Origin: Psychrobacter sp. 1044
Lineage (GTDB): Bacteria; Pseudomonadota; Gammaproteobacteria; Pseudomonadales; Moraxellaceae
Direction: 5' to 3'
Length of the DNA: 64,000 nt
Assembly (NCBI RefSeq): GCF_904846525.1
Contig: NZ_CAJHAZ010000003.1
Span: 62,001 to 126,000 of the forward strand
The notes below the pieces were generated by a model. That model was not told the origin of the DNA. It saw nothing but the letters and a program-made list of their open reading frames with translations, and did not search any database. Position numbers and translations under genes: made by a program. Each line of letters begins with the position of its first letter. Positions within the stretch are counted from its first letter, which is position 1. Below, one piece after another: positions 30,874-41,237 of this stretch.

Positions 30874-30919
30874 AGAACCATAAAAAATCCCGCACGATGG
30901 CGGGATTTTTTATAGTTCT
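30874..30919. terminator. Bidirectional terminator between lipoprotein gene and gltA
   Basis: A 20-bp stem with one mismatch (30874-30893 with 30900-30919), perfect over the inner 12 bp AAAAAATCCCGC/GCGGGATTTTTT, loop ACGATG. Confidence 0.95.
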
Positions 30920-30939
30920 AAAAACTAAAATATAAGTGA

Positions 30940-32220
30940 CTATTTACGGTCTTCAACTTTAACGAAGTCGCGATGCGTTTCACCAGTGTATAACTGACGT
31001 GGACGACCGATTTTGAACGGTGTGCTGTGCATCTCTAACCAATGGCTGATCCAACCAGAAGTACGAGCCAATGAGAAGATTACGGTAAACATTGACGTTG
31101 GGATACCGATGGCTTTAAGGATAATACCCGAGTAAAAATCAACGTTTGGATACAAGTTACGCTCAACGAAGAACGGGTCTTCTAAAGCGATTTTCTCAAG
31201 TGCCATGGCAAGCTCAAGCTTAGGATCATTGATGCCCAATGCGCCTAATACTTCGTCACAAGTTTCTTTCATCACTTGTGCGCGTGGATCAAAGTTTTTA
31301 TAAACGCGATGACCAAAGCCCATGAGTTTCACTTCACGGCTCTTCACTTTTTCCATGAATTCAGGCACATTTTCAACTGAACCGATCTCATCTAACATCT
31401 CAAGCACGGCTTCGTTCGCGCCGCCATGTGATGGTCCCCAAAGGGCGGCGATACCAGCAGCGATACACGCATAAGGGTTGGCGCCAGTAGAACCAGCTAG
31501 ACGTACCGTAGACGTTGATGCGTTTTGCTCGTGGTCAGCATGCAAAGTAAAGATTTTGTCCATGGCACGAGTGATGACGTCATTGGTTTTATAATCAACA
31601 TCAGCAGGCGTGGCAAACATCATGTATAAGAAGTTTTCAGCATAGCTAAAGTCATTGCGTGGATACATGAACGGTTCGCCTTGCGAGTATTTATAACTCA
31701 TCGCAGCAAGCGTTGGCATTTTAGCGATTAGACGGATAGCCGTGATTTCACGATGCTCTTCGTTACTGACATCTAATGCTTCATGATAAAACGCGGATAA
31801 AGCACCAACGACACCAACCATAATGGCCATTGGATGCGCGTCACGGCGGAAGCCTTCAAAGAACTTGCGCAATTGATCATGAACACCCGTATGCTTACGG
31901 ATTTTTTCAAAGAAATCTGCTTTTTGCTCAGCGTTCGGCAAATCGCCATGAATCAAGGCATAAGCCACTTCTAAATATTCAGCATTGTTTGCCAATTGAT
32001 CGATAGGGTAGCCGCGGTGTAGTAGCTCACCCTTACCACCATCAATATAAGTAATCTTTGATTCAACAGGGGCGGTTACTTTAAAACCAGGGTCATAAGA
32101 CCAAAATCCTGATTCTTGTAGAGCAGCAATATCTAGAACTGGACGCCCTAAAGTACCTTCGATAATAGGAAACTCGTATTCTTTACCATTGACGGTTAGT
32201 TTGGCATTAGTGTCAGCCAT
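30940..32220 (-). CDS. gltA: Citrate synthase (type II)
   Basis: 426 residues, the hexameric NADH-sensitive type of Gram-negative bacteria. It condenses acetyl-CoA with oxaloacetate. The signature [14 protein letters not shown] carries one catalytic His, and [25 protein letters not shown] another; the catalytic Asp lies in the region [25 protein letters not shown] precedes the ATG. It is divergent from sdhC across about 1 kb, the same neighbourhood as in many gammaproteobacteria. Confidence 0.97.
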   Translation of the reverse strand: MADTNAKLTVNGKEYEFPIIEGTLGRPVLDIAALQESGFWSYDPGFKVTAPVESKITYIDGGKGELLHRGYPIDQLANNAEYLEVAYALIHGDLPNAEQKADFFEKIRKHTGVHDQLRKFFEGFRRDAHPMAIMVGVVGALSAFYHEALDVSNEEHREITAIRLIAKMPTLAAMSYKYSQGEPFMYPRNDFSYAENFLYMMFATPADVDYKTNDVITRAMDKIFTLHADHEQNASTSTVRLAGSTGANPYACIAAGIAALWGPSHGGANEAVLEMLDEIGSVENVPEFMEKVKSREVKLMGFGHRVYKNFDPRAQVMKETCDEVLGALGINDPKLELAMALEKIALEDPFFVERNLYPNVDFYSGIILKAIGIPTSMFTVIFSLARTSGWISHWLEMHSTPFKIGRPRQLYTGETHRDFVKVEDRK

Positions 32221-33258
32221 AAATTGCTCTCCATTGGTTTTAGCTTGTTAGAATAAAATTACGACAGACGCATACCCTCGGTCTATCGTTAGTCAAATCA
32301 TAAAAATGCATTTAACTCATTTAATACGCAGGGTATATTAGCAGTAATTACTTATGATTTGAAAAGACTTTTACCATCAATAGCACCAATTGGCACGGTT
32401 TAGTCGTGTTTATTCACTGTAATTTTTGTATCAAAATATGTCTGATTGGTTATTTTGCTTAGAAAGCTTGTTTTTATGACAGTAAGTACAGCTACATTAT
32501 CCGCATAATTTTTAAAGAATTTTACGATAATAATGTAGCAGGTTTTATTAATATTCGGGTTAAAAACAGACAGAGTATGCGTAGTAGACGAATTGAGTTT
32601 GGCGTAAATTTCCTCAAAATTGAGCAATTTTGGCAAATACGTATGACCGCTGTCTATTTATTTGTTAACCCAGCGTTTGCCTTTTACTACTTAGGGGATA
32701 AATTTGTAATTATCGCCCAGTCATTTTATAATTGTAGGAACTTAACTGGCACTCGCTTTGTGCGAATTGATAAGTGGTCATGATGTAGTGTCGTTTTTCT
32801 ATTCATACTCGGTTATGGCTGAGTAGCACAAGAGCAACGACGCACTAGCGTTTTGATAGACAATATCTGTAATCCAGGGTTTGAATGCTTTTGTTAACTG
32901 TTCTATTTTTAAGTCATTAGTAAAAGGGCTGTATTGATATCGATGACGGAGTAGCGTTGTTTTTATTGATATGACCAGTAAAAATAGACTAGTTAATCGA
33001 TCTTACTCATGTTTATTTTCTTTGTTGTATAATAGACGGGTTGTTTTATAGACCTGTCGATTTGACGAGCGATATTAAACAGTTTATCAATACCTTGTAC
33101 CCCACGATCCTTTCTTCATATTTAGCGCAAACTAAACGAAGTCAGCTAGCTCTTCCTTACTTTATTCGTCTCGTGTGTTGCTCAATGCTTAATCGACATC
33201 AGTGATATCAAGCGTTGATAGCAGATACAGGAGTATAACCGCAAAAAGGATGCCCGCT
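32221..33258. other. Long intergenic region between gltA and sdhC
   Basis: 1038 AT-rich bases between divergent TCA genes. Short open frames at 32400-32636 and 32577-32783 have no ribosome binding site or family resemblance and are not called. A TATAAT at 33028-33033 is a candidate -10 for sdhC without a good -35. AGGAG at about 33229 and AAGGA at 33246 lie before sdhC. Otherwise nothing recognised. Confidence 0.45.
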
Positions 33259-33636
33259 GTGAAAAGCAACCGACCTATTGATCTGCCTTTAAGCCAAGTG
33301 ATTAGCGTTAATCGCTCACCGATTGCGATCGCCTCTATCTTGCATCGTATCTCTGGCATTATTTTATTTTTATTGATTCCTGTCATGCTGTGGTTACTAC
33401 AGAACTCATTGGCTTCGGCTGAGAGCTTTGCAACCGTATTTGACAATGTACTTGTGCGCTTCTTAGCATGGATATTTGTTGCTGCGATTGCTTATCACTT
33501 TGTGATGGGCATTAAGCACTTATTCGCTGATATGGGCATGAACGAAGAGCTAAAATCTGGCCGCACCGCGTCTATGGTTAGTTTTGTGATTGCAGCGATT
33601 CTAATTGTCGCGTCATTTGTATGGGTGATGTTCTAA
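33259..33636 (+). CDS. sdhC: Succinate dehydrogenase cytochrome b556 subunit
   Basis: About 125 residues. GTG at 33259 is preferred because AAGGA (33246-33250) is eight bases upstream and the product begins MKSNRPIDLPLSQV like the family; ATG at 33250 overlaps that site and GTG at 33202 is too far. Three membrane segments. SILHRISG is the quinone-site motif and the histidine in AYHFVMGIKHLFAD is the expected haem ligand. It anchors SdhAB in the inner membrane with SdhD. The stop overlaps sdhD (TAATG). Confidence 0.93.
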   Translation: MKSNRPIDLPLSQVISVNRSPIAIASILHRISGIILFLLIPVMLWLLQNSLASAESFATVFDNVLVRFLAWIFVAAIAYHFVMGIKHLFADMGMNEELKSGRTASMVSFVIAAILIVASFVWVMF

Positions 33637-34043
33637 TGATAAAAAATGATTCAGGAATCAAAAGTGCGACTGGTCTGACAGGTTCAGGCTCACGCGATTG
33701 GATTATCCAGCGTATTAGCGCTGTCGTTTTAGCCGTTTATAGTGTGGTATTGCTGGGCTTCTTTTTGACGCACGGCGATGTTACTTATCTTGAATGGTCA
33801 TCATTTATGACCAGTTTACCTATGCGTCTATTTAGCTTGGTGGCGGTACTTGCCCTAGCTGGTCATGCTTGGGTTGGTATGTGGACGGTTTTCACTGACT
33901 ATATTACCACGGGCAAATTGGGCTCAAGCGCAGCAGGTCTACGCTTAGTGCTACAGTCATTGATGATTATCGCTATTTTAGTGTTTCTATTTTGGGGTAT
34001 TATGATTTTTTGGGGTACTGGTTTCGGTGTGGTTGCTGTTTAA
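33636..34043 (+). CDS. sdhD: Succinate dehydrogenase hydrophobic membrane anchor subunit
   Basis: 135 residues from the ATG at 33636, which overlaps the sdhC stop by one base, indicating translational coupling. Three membrane segments; SRDWIIQRISAVVLAVY at the N terminus and the haem/quinone motif GHAWVGMWTVFTDYI near residue 75 are typical. Partners are SdhC and SdhAB. It is followed by an unusually long 463-base gap before sdhA. Confidence 0.93.
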   Translation: MIKNDSGIKSATGLTGSGSRDWIIQRISAVVLAVYSVVLLGFFLTHGDVTYLEWSSFMTSLPMRLFSLVAVLALAGHAWVGMWTVFTDYITTGKLGSSAAGLRLVLQSLMIIAILVFLFWGIMIFWGTGFGVVAV

Positions 34044-34506
34044 CGATAGCCAATCCCCTATAATCTGGATACGGTGTCAGACTCGCCTAGTCTACTATTT
34101 GTAGTTCTGGTGACATGCCCTCCTTGTATCCATATTATATTGAACAGACTATGTATTGATAATATTTATTTATCTGCAACTTGATTTATCTATAAACAAT
34201 AACGGACGTGACTAGCAAATATCAAAGTCATCCGTTAGTAGCCAAAAATAGTCATAGCCAATCATAGCGTTGGACATCATTGACTTAGTCAGTCACTTAT
34301 ATAATAGGTGCGCTATGGTTTAGTCAGTGAGCGAACCCAATATAACGATAGATATGCAAATTAGGTGGTTAAAGGTTGTGAGCGTCATCTACTTTTATAA
34401 TTGCAAATAGTGGCAAGACAATAAAGTGTTTTGTCCAGCAATAGGATGATTTTGAGACAGCCTTTTTATTTACTTCTAAGCATTAATAGGCATTAGGAAA
34501 ACCGTA
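34044..34506. other. Gap between sdhD and sdhA
   Basis: 463 non-coding bases inside what is normally a tight operon. It contains the second intergenic repeat element at 34067-34131. The remainder is AT-rich without recognisable promoter or ORF; AGGA before 34507 is the sdhA ribosome binding site. Confidence 0.5.
34067..34131 (+). repeat. Intergenic repeat element, copy 2
   Basis: Core pieces GTGTCA-ACTCGC-TAG-CTAC, GTAGT-CT, TGAC and CCTTG occur in the same order and spacing as in 18096-18147. Here the ends GGATAC (34067-34072) and GTATCC (34126-34131) are perfectly complementary, as are CTAC/GTAG and GTCA/TGAC, so the RNA would fold into one long interrupted hairpin. Confidence 0.6.
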
Positions 34507-36357
34507 ATGGCAACTAGACAAGATAATACCATTAGTAATATTAAGACGCTAAACTACGATGCAGTCATCGTTGGTGGCGGTGGCTCAGGTATGCGTGCTT
34601 CACTACATTTGGCAGAAGCGGGCATGAAAGTTGCCGTTTTGACCAAAGTATTCCCAACCCGTTCGCACACGGTTGCGGCTCAGGGCGGTATCGGCGCAAG
34701 TTTGGGCAACATGAGCAACGATAACTGGCATTTTCACTTTTATGACACCGTTAAAGGGTCAGATTGGTTGGGTGACCAAGACGCGATTGAATACATGTGC
34801 CGTGAAGCGCCAAAGGTCGTTTATGAGCTTGAGCACATGGGCATGCCGTTTGACCGTAACGAAGACGGCACGATTTATCAGCGCCCATTCGGTGGTCATA
34901 CCTCAAACTATGGCGAAAAAGCCGTACAACGTGCATGTGCTGCAGCTGACCGTACGGGTCACGCGCTATTACATACGTTATATCAGAAGAATTTGCAGCA
35001 AGGCACTGAGTTCTTTATCGAGTGGATTGCGCTTGATTTGATCAAAGACGAAGCGGGTAATATCAACGGTGTTATCGCGCTTGAGCAAGAGACAGGTACG
35101 GTTGCTGTATTCCAATCACCAATTACTGTCCTAGCGACAGGTGGTGCAGGTCGTATCTTCGCCGCTTCTACTAACGCTTATATCAATACTGGTGACGGTA
35201 TTGGCATGGCCGTTCGTGCTGGTATTCCATTACAAGATATGGAGTTTTGGCAGTTCCACCCAACAGGTGTCCACGGTGCAGGCGTACTGTTAACTGAAGG
35301 TTGCCGCGGTGAAGGCGCTATCTTACGTAACAAAGATGGCGAAGCGTTCATGGAGCGCTATGCGCCAACCGTGAAAGATTTGGCACCACGTGATTTGGTT
35401 TCTCGTTCTATGGATCAAGAGATCAAAGAAGGTCGCGGCTGTGGTCCAAACGCTGACCATATCGTAATGGATATGACCCATTTGGGTGTAGAAACCATCA
35501 TGAAGCGTTTGCCATCGGTATTTGAGATTGGTAAAAACTTCGCTAACGTTGATATCACCAAAGAGCCAATTCCCGTTATTCCAACCATTCACTATATGAT
35601 GGGCGGTATTCCAACCACTATCCACGGTCAAGTAATCACGCCTGATCTAGAAGCAGGTACGGATGAAGACGGTCTATATGCAAAAGGCAACGTGGTTAAA
35701 GGTCTTTATGCTATCGGCGAATGTGCTTGTGTCAGTGTTCATGGTGCCAACCGTTTAGGTACGAATTCACTACTTGATCTATTGGTATTTGGTCGTGCTG
35801 CTGGTAAGCATATCGTTGATGAATTCCATCATGCCGATCATAACTATAAGCCTCTAGATCCACGCGTGCTAGATTATACGGTCGGTCGTTTAGACAAGCT
35901 GCAACAGTCGACTGAAGGCTACAATGCCCAAGACGTGGCTGACGAGATTCGTGCAACCATGCAAGCGCATGCGAGTGTGTTCCGTACGCAAGCGATGATG
36001 GACGAAGGCGTTGAGAAGATTTTAGCGCTTGGTGACAAGATTGAAAAAATCCATTTGGCTGATAAATCACAAGTATTTAACACAGCGCGCATTGAAGCAT
36101 TCGAAGTGGCTAACTTGTATGAAGTGGCCAAAGCGACGATGGTATCAGCGGCAATGCGTCACGAAAGCCGCGGTGCTCATAGTGTGTCTGACTATGACCG
36201 TCCAGAAGATGATGATTACGCACCAAATGGCCGTAATGACCACGAGTGGATGAAGCATACCTTATGGTATTCTGAAGGTAATCGCATCATTTATAAGCCA
36301 GTTCGTAAAGTACCACTAACGGTTGATTATATCGAACCGAAAGTTCGCGTCTATTAA
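34507..36357 (+). CDS. sdhA: Succinate dehydrogenase flavoprotein subunit
   Basis: 616 residues, full length. Oxidises succinate to fumarate with covalently bound FAD. Seen: FAD-binding VIVGGGGSGMRASLHLAEAG, the flavin-attachment SHTVAAQGGI segment, HPTGVHGAG for substrate binding, the catalytic arginine region in RDLVSRSMDQE and YAIGECACVSVHGANRLGTNSLLDLL. AGGA upstream of the ATG. Matrix-side (cytosolic) partner of SdhB. Confidence 0.97.
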   Translation: MATRQDNTISNIKTLNYDAVIVGGGGSGMRASLHLAEAGMKVAVLTKVFPTRSHTVAAQGGIGASLGNMSNDNWHFHFYDTVKGSDWLGDQDAIEYMCREAPKVVYELEHMGMPFDRNEDGTIYQRPFGGHTSNYGEKAVQRACAAADRTGHALLHTLYQKNLQQGTEFFIEWIALDLIKDEAGNINGVIALEQETGTVAVFQSPITVLATGGAGRIFAASTNAYINTGDGIGMAVRAGIPLQDMEFWQFHPTGVHGAGVLLTEGCRGEGAILRNKDGEAFMERYAPTVKDLAPRDLVSRSMDQEIKEGRGCGPNADHIVMDMTHLGVETIMKRLPSVFEIGKNFANVDITKEPIPVIPTIHYMMGGIPTTIHGQVITPDLEAGTDEDGLYAKGNVVKGLYAIGECACVSVHGANRLGTNSLLDLLVFGRAAGKHIVDEFHHADHNYKPLDPRVLDYTVGRLDKLQQSTEGYNAQDVADEIRATMQAHASVFRTQAMMDEGVEKILALGDKIEKIHLADKSQVFNTARIEAFEVANLYEVAKATMVSAAMRHESRGAHSVSDYDRPEDDDYAPNGRNDHEWMKHTLWYSEGNRIIYKPVRKVPLTVDYIEPKVRVY

Positions 36358-36568
36358 TTTTAGACTGCGCAATTTAGCGATACGAACAGCGTAAACGTTT
36401 TATTTTTTATTCATTTATTAAAAGGTGACCGCCAGCTACATGCTCATGCCAGCGTGACAATATGATTAGTTGATATTTGATAATTACTGTCAATATGGGC
36501 TAATCAATAGCGCTGATATGTTGCAACCTTTGTATGCCCGCCATCACCTACGTGTGGAGTTTAGCATT

Positions 36569-37279
36569 ATGAGCCGAGGTACTCGCACCATCGAAATCTA
36601 TCGCTACGATCCTGATCTGGACGCAGCGCCGCGCATGCAAACGTATACGATTGAGTTGCTAGACTCAGATCGTATGTTGCTTGACGTGTTATTACGCCTA
36701 AAAAAGGAAGACGAAACACTGACCTTCCGTCGCTCTTGCCGTGAAGGTATTTGTGGCTCTGATGGCATGAACATCAATGGCAAAAATGGTCTAGCGTGTC
36801 TCATTAACATGAACACTCTGCCAGAAAAAGTCACGGTTCGTCCATTACCAGGTCTACCTGTTGTTCGCGATTTGGTTGTTGATATGAACCAATTCTATGA
36901 GCAATATGAGAAAGTACATCCGTACTTGATCAATGACCAGCCAGCGCCGCCAACTGAGCGTTTGCAGTCACCTGAACAACGCGAAAAGCTAAACGGTTTG
37001 TACGAATGTATTCTATGTGCATGCTGTTCAACCAGCTGCCCATCGTTCTGGTGGAACCCTGATAAATTCTTAGGTCCATCAGCACTACTGCATGCTTATC
37101 GCTTCGTGGCTGATAGCCGTGATGGTGATACGCAAGCACGTTTGGCGCGCTTAGATGATCCATTTAGCCTATTCCGTTGCCGCGGTATCATGAACTGTGT
37201 ATCAGTATGTCCAAAAGGCTTGAACCCAACCAAAGCAATTGGTCATTTACGTAATATGCTCATTGACCAAGCAGGTTAA
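36569..37279 (+). CDS. sdhB: Succinate dehydrogenase iron-sulphur subunit
   Basis: 236 residues from the ATG at 36569 (GGAG nine bases upstream), the normal size; an upstream frame to 36470 has no family support. It relays electrons from FAD to quinone. The 2Fe-2S ligands lie in CREGICGSDGM with a distal Cys in NGLACL; the 4Fe-4S and 3Fe-4S ligands in CILCACCSTSCP and CRGIMNCVSVCPKGLNP. Ends the sdh operon at a strong terminator. Confidence 0.96.
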   Translation: MSRGTRTIEIYRYDPDLDAAPRMQTYTIELLDSDRMLLDVLLRLKKEDETLTFRRSCREGICGSDGMNINGKNGLACLINMNTLPEKVTVRPLPGLPVVRDLVVDMNQFYEQYEKVHPYLINDQPAPPTERLQSPEQREKLNGLYECILCACCSTSCPSFWWNPDKFLGPSALLHAYRFVADSRDGDTQARLARLDDPFSLFRCRGIMNCVSVCPKGLNPTKAIGHLRNMLIDQAG

Positions 37280-37320
37280 TCGTTTATAATTGTCTGGTTT
37301 TTTTGCAGATAGCGTACGAA

Positions 37321-37352
37321 AAACACCACCTAATCATTAGGTGGTGTTTTTT
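37321..37352 (+). terminator. Terminator of the sdh operon
   Basis: Perfect inverted repeat, 14-nt arms (37321-37334 and 37336-37349) followed by T residues to 37352. Confidence 0.92.
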
Positions 37353-38201
37353 ATGAGCAATATATCTGAGATTATTTAATTTTTTCAGTGTCAGATAGGG
37401 CTTACAGAGACGATTATTCTACATAGTTAAAGGTAAGGCTTGGCTATCAATACGTTGGTTGTATGTAAGAAGGCATGATATATACGTCAGCAATCTATAT
37501 AATTGGTGTTAGAAAAAAGTATTCAGCCAGAGATATTCACCACGTTAAATGTTAGAATAGCGCATTATTTTAATAATTAGTTGTTTTGACGAACCACTAT
37601 TAGTCATTAATGTTTAACTTACTAATAAATAAGTATTCAAAACAAATAATAGACTGGAATAATGCATTCAAAATGATAGTAGATATTCATTACCTAAATA
37701 GTTAGTATTGAACAAACAAACTATGGCGCGAAACGCTGTCATGCTACTCTATACAGCAACGTATGTTTGCCATAAAAGTAATGATAGCTTGGGAATAACC
37801 AGACGTTCCAGCGAGGATAGCCAAATAATAGGCCAGCTGAAGGCGTCAATAATTCATCGATCGTTTATCTTTGATGAATTGGTTATGACTAACTTCAGTA
37901 TATATAAATTAATGTTGTGAGACGAGTCAGATAACAAAACTGGACGTTCACAAATAATTATATTTTTAATATAGGTATTGTAATGGCACTTATTATCACT
38001 ATTTAGCATCACTGTCTGTCATAAGCAAAAGCACAGACAAGCGTACCTTTCTTTTATAGTAATAAGTGTGGTTCATAAATCAGTACTGAACAGAATACGA
38101 TTGAGTTTTTACAGCATTAAGTATTTAGATGTCTCACATACAACAGATTACACAATAATAAGCACGATTCCATTCATTTATCTATCAAATAGACGATTAT
38201 T
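37353..38201. other. Long intergenic region between sdhB and sucA
   Basis: About 850 AT-rich bases after the sdh terminator. A 70-codon frame at 37708-37920 starts with TTG, has no ribosome binding site and no family resemblance, so it is not called. The region must hold the promoter for sucAB, but no specific site can be supported. Confidence 0.4.
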
Positions 38202-41084
38202 ATGAATAGTATAACTAAAGAAGCCGCAAGCCTAGGACATACAGAACTGGCTGCTGACAACGCCAGCTATATAGAAGCTCTTTATGAGCAGTACCTAAAC
38301 GACCCTGATAGCGTTGATACCGATTGGCAAACGTATTTTGAACAATACAAATCGCCAAACGATGCACAGCATAACGCTATTAAGGAACAGTTTTTGTTGC
38401 TTGCTCGCAACCAAACTGCCAACAAAGCCAGCACTCAAGCGTCTGATGCAAATGCAGGCTTAGCCGACTGTGCAAACCCTAAACAAATGGGTGTACAGCA
38501 GCTAATTTCAGCTTACCGTCGCCGTGGTCATCGCCGCGCCAAGCTTGATCCGTTAAATCTACATCCACGTGCAGAAGTGGAAGATTTGACCCTTGCTTAT
38601 CATAATCTTTCAGAAGCTGATCTTGATACAGTATTTCCTACCAATGATTTAAATATCGGTAAAGACGAAGCGCCTTTACGTGAAATCATCGAAATTATGG
38701 AACGTGTTTACTGCCGTTACATTGGTACTGAATACATGCACGTTACCACCAGTACTGAAAAACGCTGGATGGAAAAGTATCTAGAAACCAACTTAGGTTA
38801 CATCAAGTTTGATAAAGAAAAGCGCTTATCTATTCTTGAGCGCCTCACAGCAGCTGAAGGTCTAGAAAAATACTTAGCACGTAAATATACGGGCGTTAAG
38901 CGTTTCGGACTAGAGGGCGGCGAAAGCTTTATCCCTGCTATCAATGAAATCATCCAACGTGCAGGCGGTTATGGCACTAAAGAGATGGTCATTGGTATGG
39001 CTCACCGTGGACGCCTAAACCTACTGGTCAATATCTTAGGTAAAAACCCTGCGGACTTGTTTGACGAGTTTGATGGTAAAGTACAGCCAGAAAAAGGCTC
39101 AGGTGACGTTAAATACCATAATGGTTTTTCATCAAACGTGATGACGCCAGGCGGTGAAGCGCATTTGGCTTTAGCATTTAACCCATCACATCTTGAGATT
39201 GTCGCACCGGTATTGCAAGGCTCTGTACGTGCCCGTCAGGTGCGTCGCAACGATCAGCCACTTTTAGACAATAAAGGCGGTAATTCAGTATTGCCAATCG
39301 TTATTCATGGTGATGCTGCGTTTGCTGGTCAAGGCGTGGTTCAAGAAACGTTCCAAATGTCACAAACCCGTGCTTATACCACTGGTGGTACTGTACATAT
39401 TGTGATCAATAACCAAGTCGGTTTCACGACCAGCCGTCAAGAAGACGTGCGTTCGACTGAGTACTGTACTGACGTTGCAAAAATGGTACATGCACCTATC
39501 CTACATGTGAACGGTGACGATCCTGAGTCGGTCGTATTTGCCGCGCAGTTAGCATTAGATTACCGTCATGAGTTTGATAAAGACATCATTATCGATCTGT
39601 TCTGCTATCGCCGTAATGGTCATAACGAAGCGGATGAGCCGTCAGCGACTCAGCCACTCATGTACGCAGTTATCAAGAAACTACCAACGACTCGTACGAT
39701 TTATGCACAAAAACTCATCGAAGACGGTATTTTGAATGCTGAAGAAGAAAAGCAGTATGAAGATGACTATCGTGAGTCTTTAGACCGTGGTGACTATGTT
39801 GCAAACTCATTGGTTAATGAGCCTAACGAAGAATTGTTCGTCGATTGGAAACCTTATTTAGGTCACGATTTGGTGGATGATTGGGATACCAGTGTCGACA
39901 TCGAGATTTTAAAAGGGTATGGACGTCGTATGGCGGAAATGCCAGAAGGCTATAAGTTACAACGCCAAGTACAAAAAGTGGTTGAGCAGCGCTTGGCCAT
40001 GCAGACAGGCGAAGAGCCATTGAACTGGGGTGCAGCTGAAACGTTGGCATACGCATCACTAGTCGATAACGATAAAGTATTGGTACGTATTACTGGTGAA
40101 GATGTGGGTCGCGGTACTTTCTCACATCGTCATAGCGAAATCTATAATATCAATGATGGCAGTATGTATGTGCCATTGGCTCATATGAGTGACACTCAAG
40201 CCCGCTTTGCCACTTATAACTCATTGTTATCAGAAGAAGCGGTATTAGCCTTTGAATATGGTTATGCAACGACAGTACCAAATGCCTTGATCGTCTGGGA
40301 AGCGCAGTTTGGTGACTTCGTCAACGGCGCGCAGGTAGTGATTGACCAGTTTATCTCAAGTGGTGAGACCAAGTGGCAGCGCGTTTGTGGTCTAACTATG
40401 TTATTACCACACGGTTTCGAAGGTCAAGGTCCTGAGCATTCATCTGCTCGTCTTGAGCGTTTCTTACAGCTATGTGCTGAAGACAATATGCAAGTAATAA
40501 CGCCAACGACACCTGCGCAGATCTATCATGCGCTACGTCGTCAAGCAGTTCGCCCAATTCGCAAGCCATTGATTGTCATGTCACCGAAGAGTTTACTACG
40601 TCATAAGCTAGCCACTTCAAATCTTGAAGAGCTGGCGAATGGTAAGTTTGAAACGGTACTGCCAGAGATGGACAACCAAAATGCAGACCAAGTCACTCGT
40701 ATGGTGCTTTGTGGTGGTAAAGTTTATTACGATTTGCTTGAGCAGCGCCGCGCCTTAGGTCTAGATCATGTCGCTATTGTTCGTATTGAGCAGCTCTACC
40801 CATTACCAGAGCAGCGTTTGATGGCTGAGATTGAAAAATACAGCAACTTGGCTGAGATCGTTTGGACGCAAGAAGAGCCGCTGAACCAAGGCGCTTGGTA
40901 TTATTTAGCACCACATATGTTCCGTATCGTCGTACCACACCCAACCAAGGCGAAAGTCATGGAGCCAGTGGCGCGTCCTGCGAGTGCAGCACCTGCCACA
41001 GGGTCACCGAAACTGCATGCTCAACAGCAGCAAGCGTTGATCGCTGGTGGTCTTGGTATCAGTGTCGATGAGTTGGCTAAGTAA
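38202..41084 (+). CDS. sucA: 2-oxoglutarate dehydrogenase E1 component
   Basis: 960 residues, full length. Thiamine-pyrophosphate-dependent decarboxylase of the 2-oxoglutarate dehydrogenase complex. N-terminal peptide SYIEALYEQYLNDPDSVD docks the E2 subunit; HRGRLNLLVNILGK, HGDAAFAGQGVVQETFQMS, the TPP-binding NNQVGFTTS segment and EAQFGDFVNGAQVVIDQFISSGE are diagnostic. No strong Shine-Dalgarno precedes the ATG. Followed by sucB. Confidence 0.97.
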   Translation: MNSITKEAASLGHTELAADNASYIEALYEQYLNDPDSVDTDWQTYFEQYKSPNDAQHNAIKEQFLLLARNQTANKASTQASDANAGLADCANPKQMGVQQLISAYRRRGHRRAKLDPLNLHPRAEVEDLTLAYHNLSEADLDTVFPTNDLNIGKDEAPLREIIEIMERVYCRYIGTEYMHVTTSTEKRWMEKYLETNLGYIKFDKEKRLSILERLTAAEGLEKYLARKYTGVKRFGLEGGESFIPAINEIIQRAGGYGTKEMVIGMAHRGRLNLLVNILGKNPADLFDEFDGKVQPEKGSGDVKYHNGFSSNVMTPGGEAHLALAFNPSHLEIVAPVLQGSVRARQVRRNDQPLLDNKGGNSVLPIVIHGDAAFAGQGVVQETFQMSQTRAYTTGGTVHIVINNQVGFTTSRQEDVRSTEYCTDVAKMVHAPILHVNGDDPESVVFAAQLALDYRHEFDKDIIIDLFCYRRNGHNEADEPSATQPLMYAVIKKLPTTRTIYAQKLIEDGILNAEEEKQYEDDYRESLDRGDYVANSLVNEPNEELFVDWKPYLGHDLVDDWDTSVDIEILKGYGRRMAEMPEGYKLQRQVQKVVEQRLAMQTGEEPLNWGAAETLAYASLVDNDKVLVRITGEDVGRGTFSHRHSEIYNINDGSMYVPLAHMSDTQARFATYNSLLSEEAVLAFEYGYATTVPNALIVWEAQFGDFVNGAQVVIDQFISSGETKWQRVCGLTMLLPHGFEGQGPEHSSARLERFLQLCAEDNMQVITPTTPAQIYHALRRQAVRPIRKPLIVMSPKSLLRHKLATSNLEELANGKFETVLPEMDNQNADQVTRMVLCGGKVYYDLLEQRRALGLDHVAIVRIEQLYPLPEQRLMAEIEKYSNLAEIVWTQEEPLNQGAWYYLAPHMFRIVVPHPTKAKVMEPVARPASAAPATGSPKLHAQQQQALIAGGLGISVDELAK

Positions 41085-41237
41085 CAGATTATTGAAGATA
41101 AATGAATCAGGCGATAACAGTCAGTATGTTGTAATAAAATCTAGATAGTATTATCTAAGATCGCTATGCAAGATAGCACTGACTGCCTATCACGACTTAA
41201 TAACAAATATGAATATCCCAATCTAAGGAGTATATCG

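Noticed and set aside
32400-32783. Two overlapping short frames (78 and 68 codons) upstream of gltA/sdhC
   Set aside because: They overlap on opposite strands, lack ribosome binding sites and look like chance frames in AT-rich DNA.
35323-36131. Several 70-112-codon antisense frames inside sdhA
   Set aside because: They mirror the codon pattern of a highly conserved gene and have no independent support.
37708-37920. 70-codon open frame between sdhB and sucA
   Set aside because: TTG start, no ribosome binding site, composition like non-coding sequence and no family resemblance.
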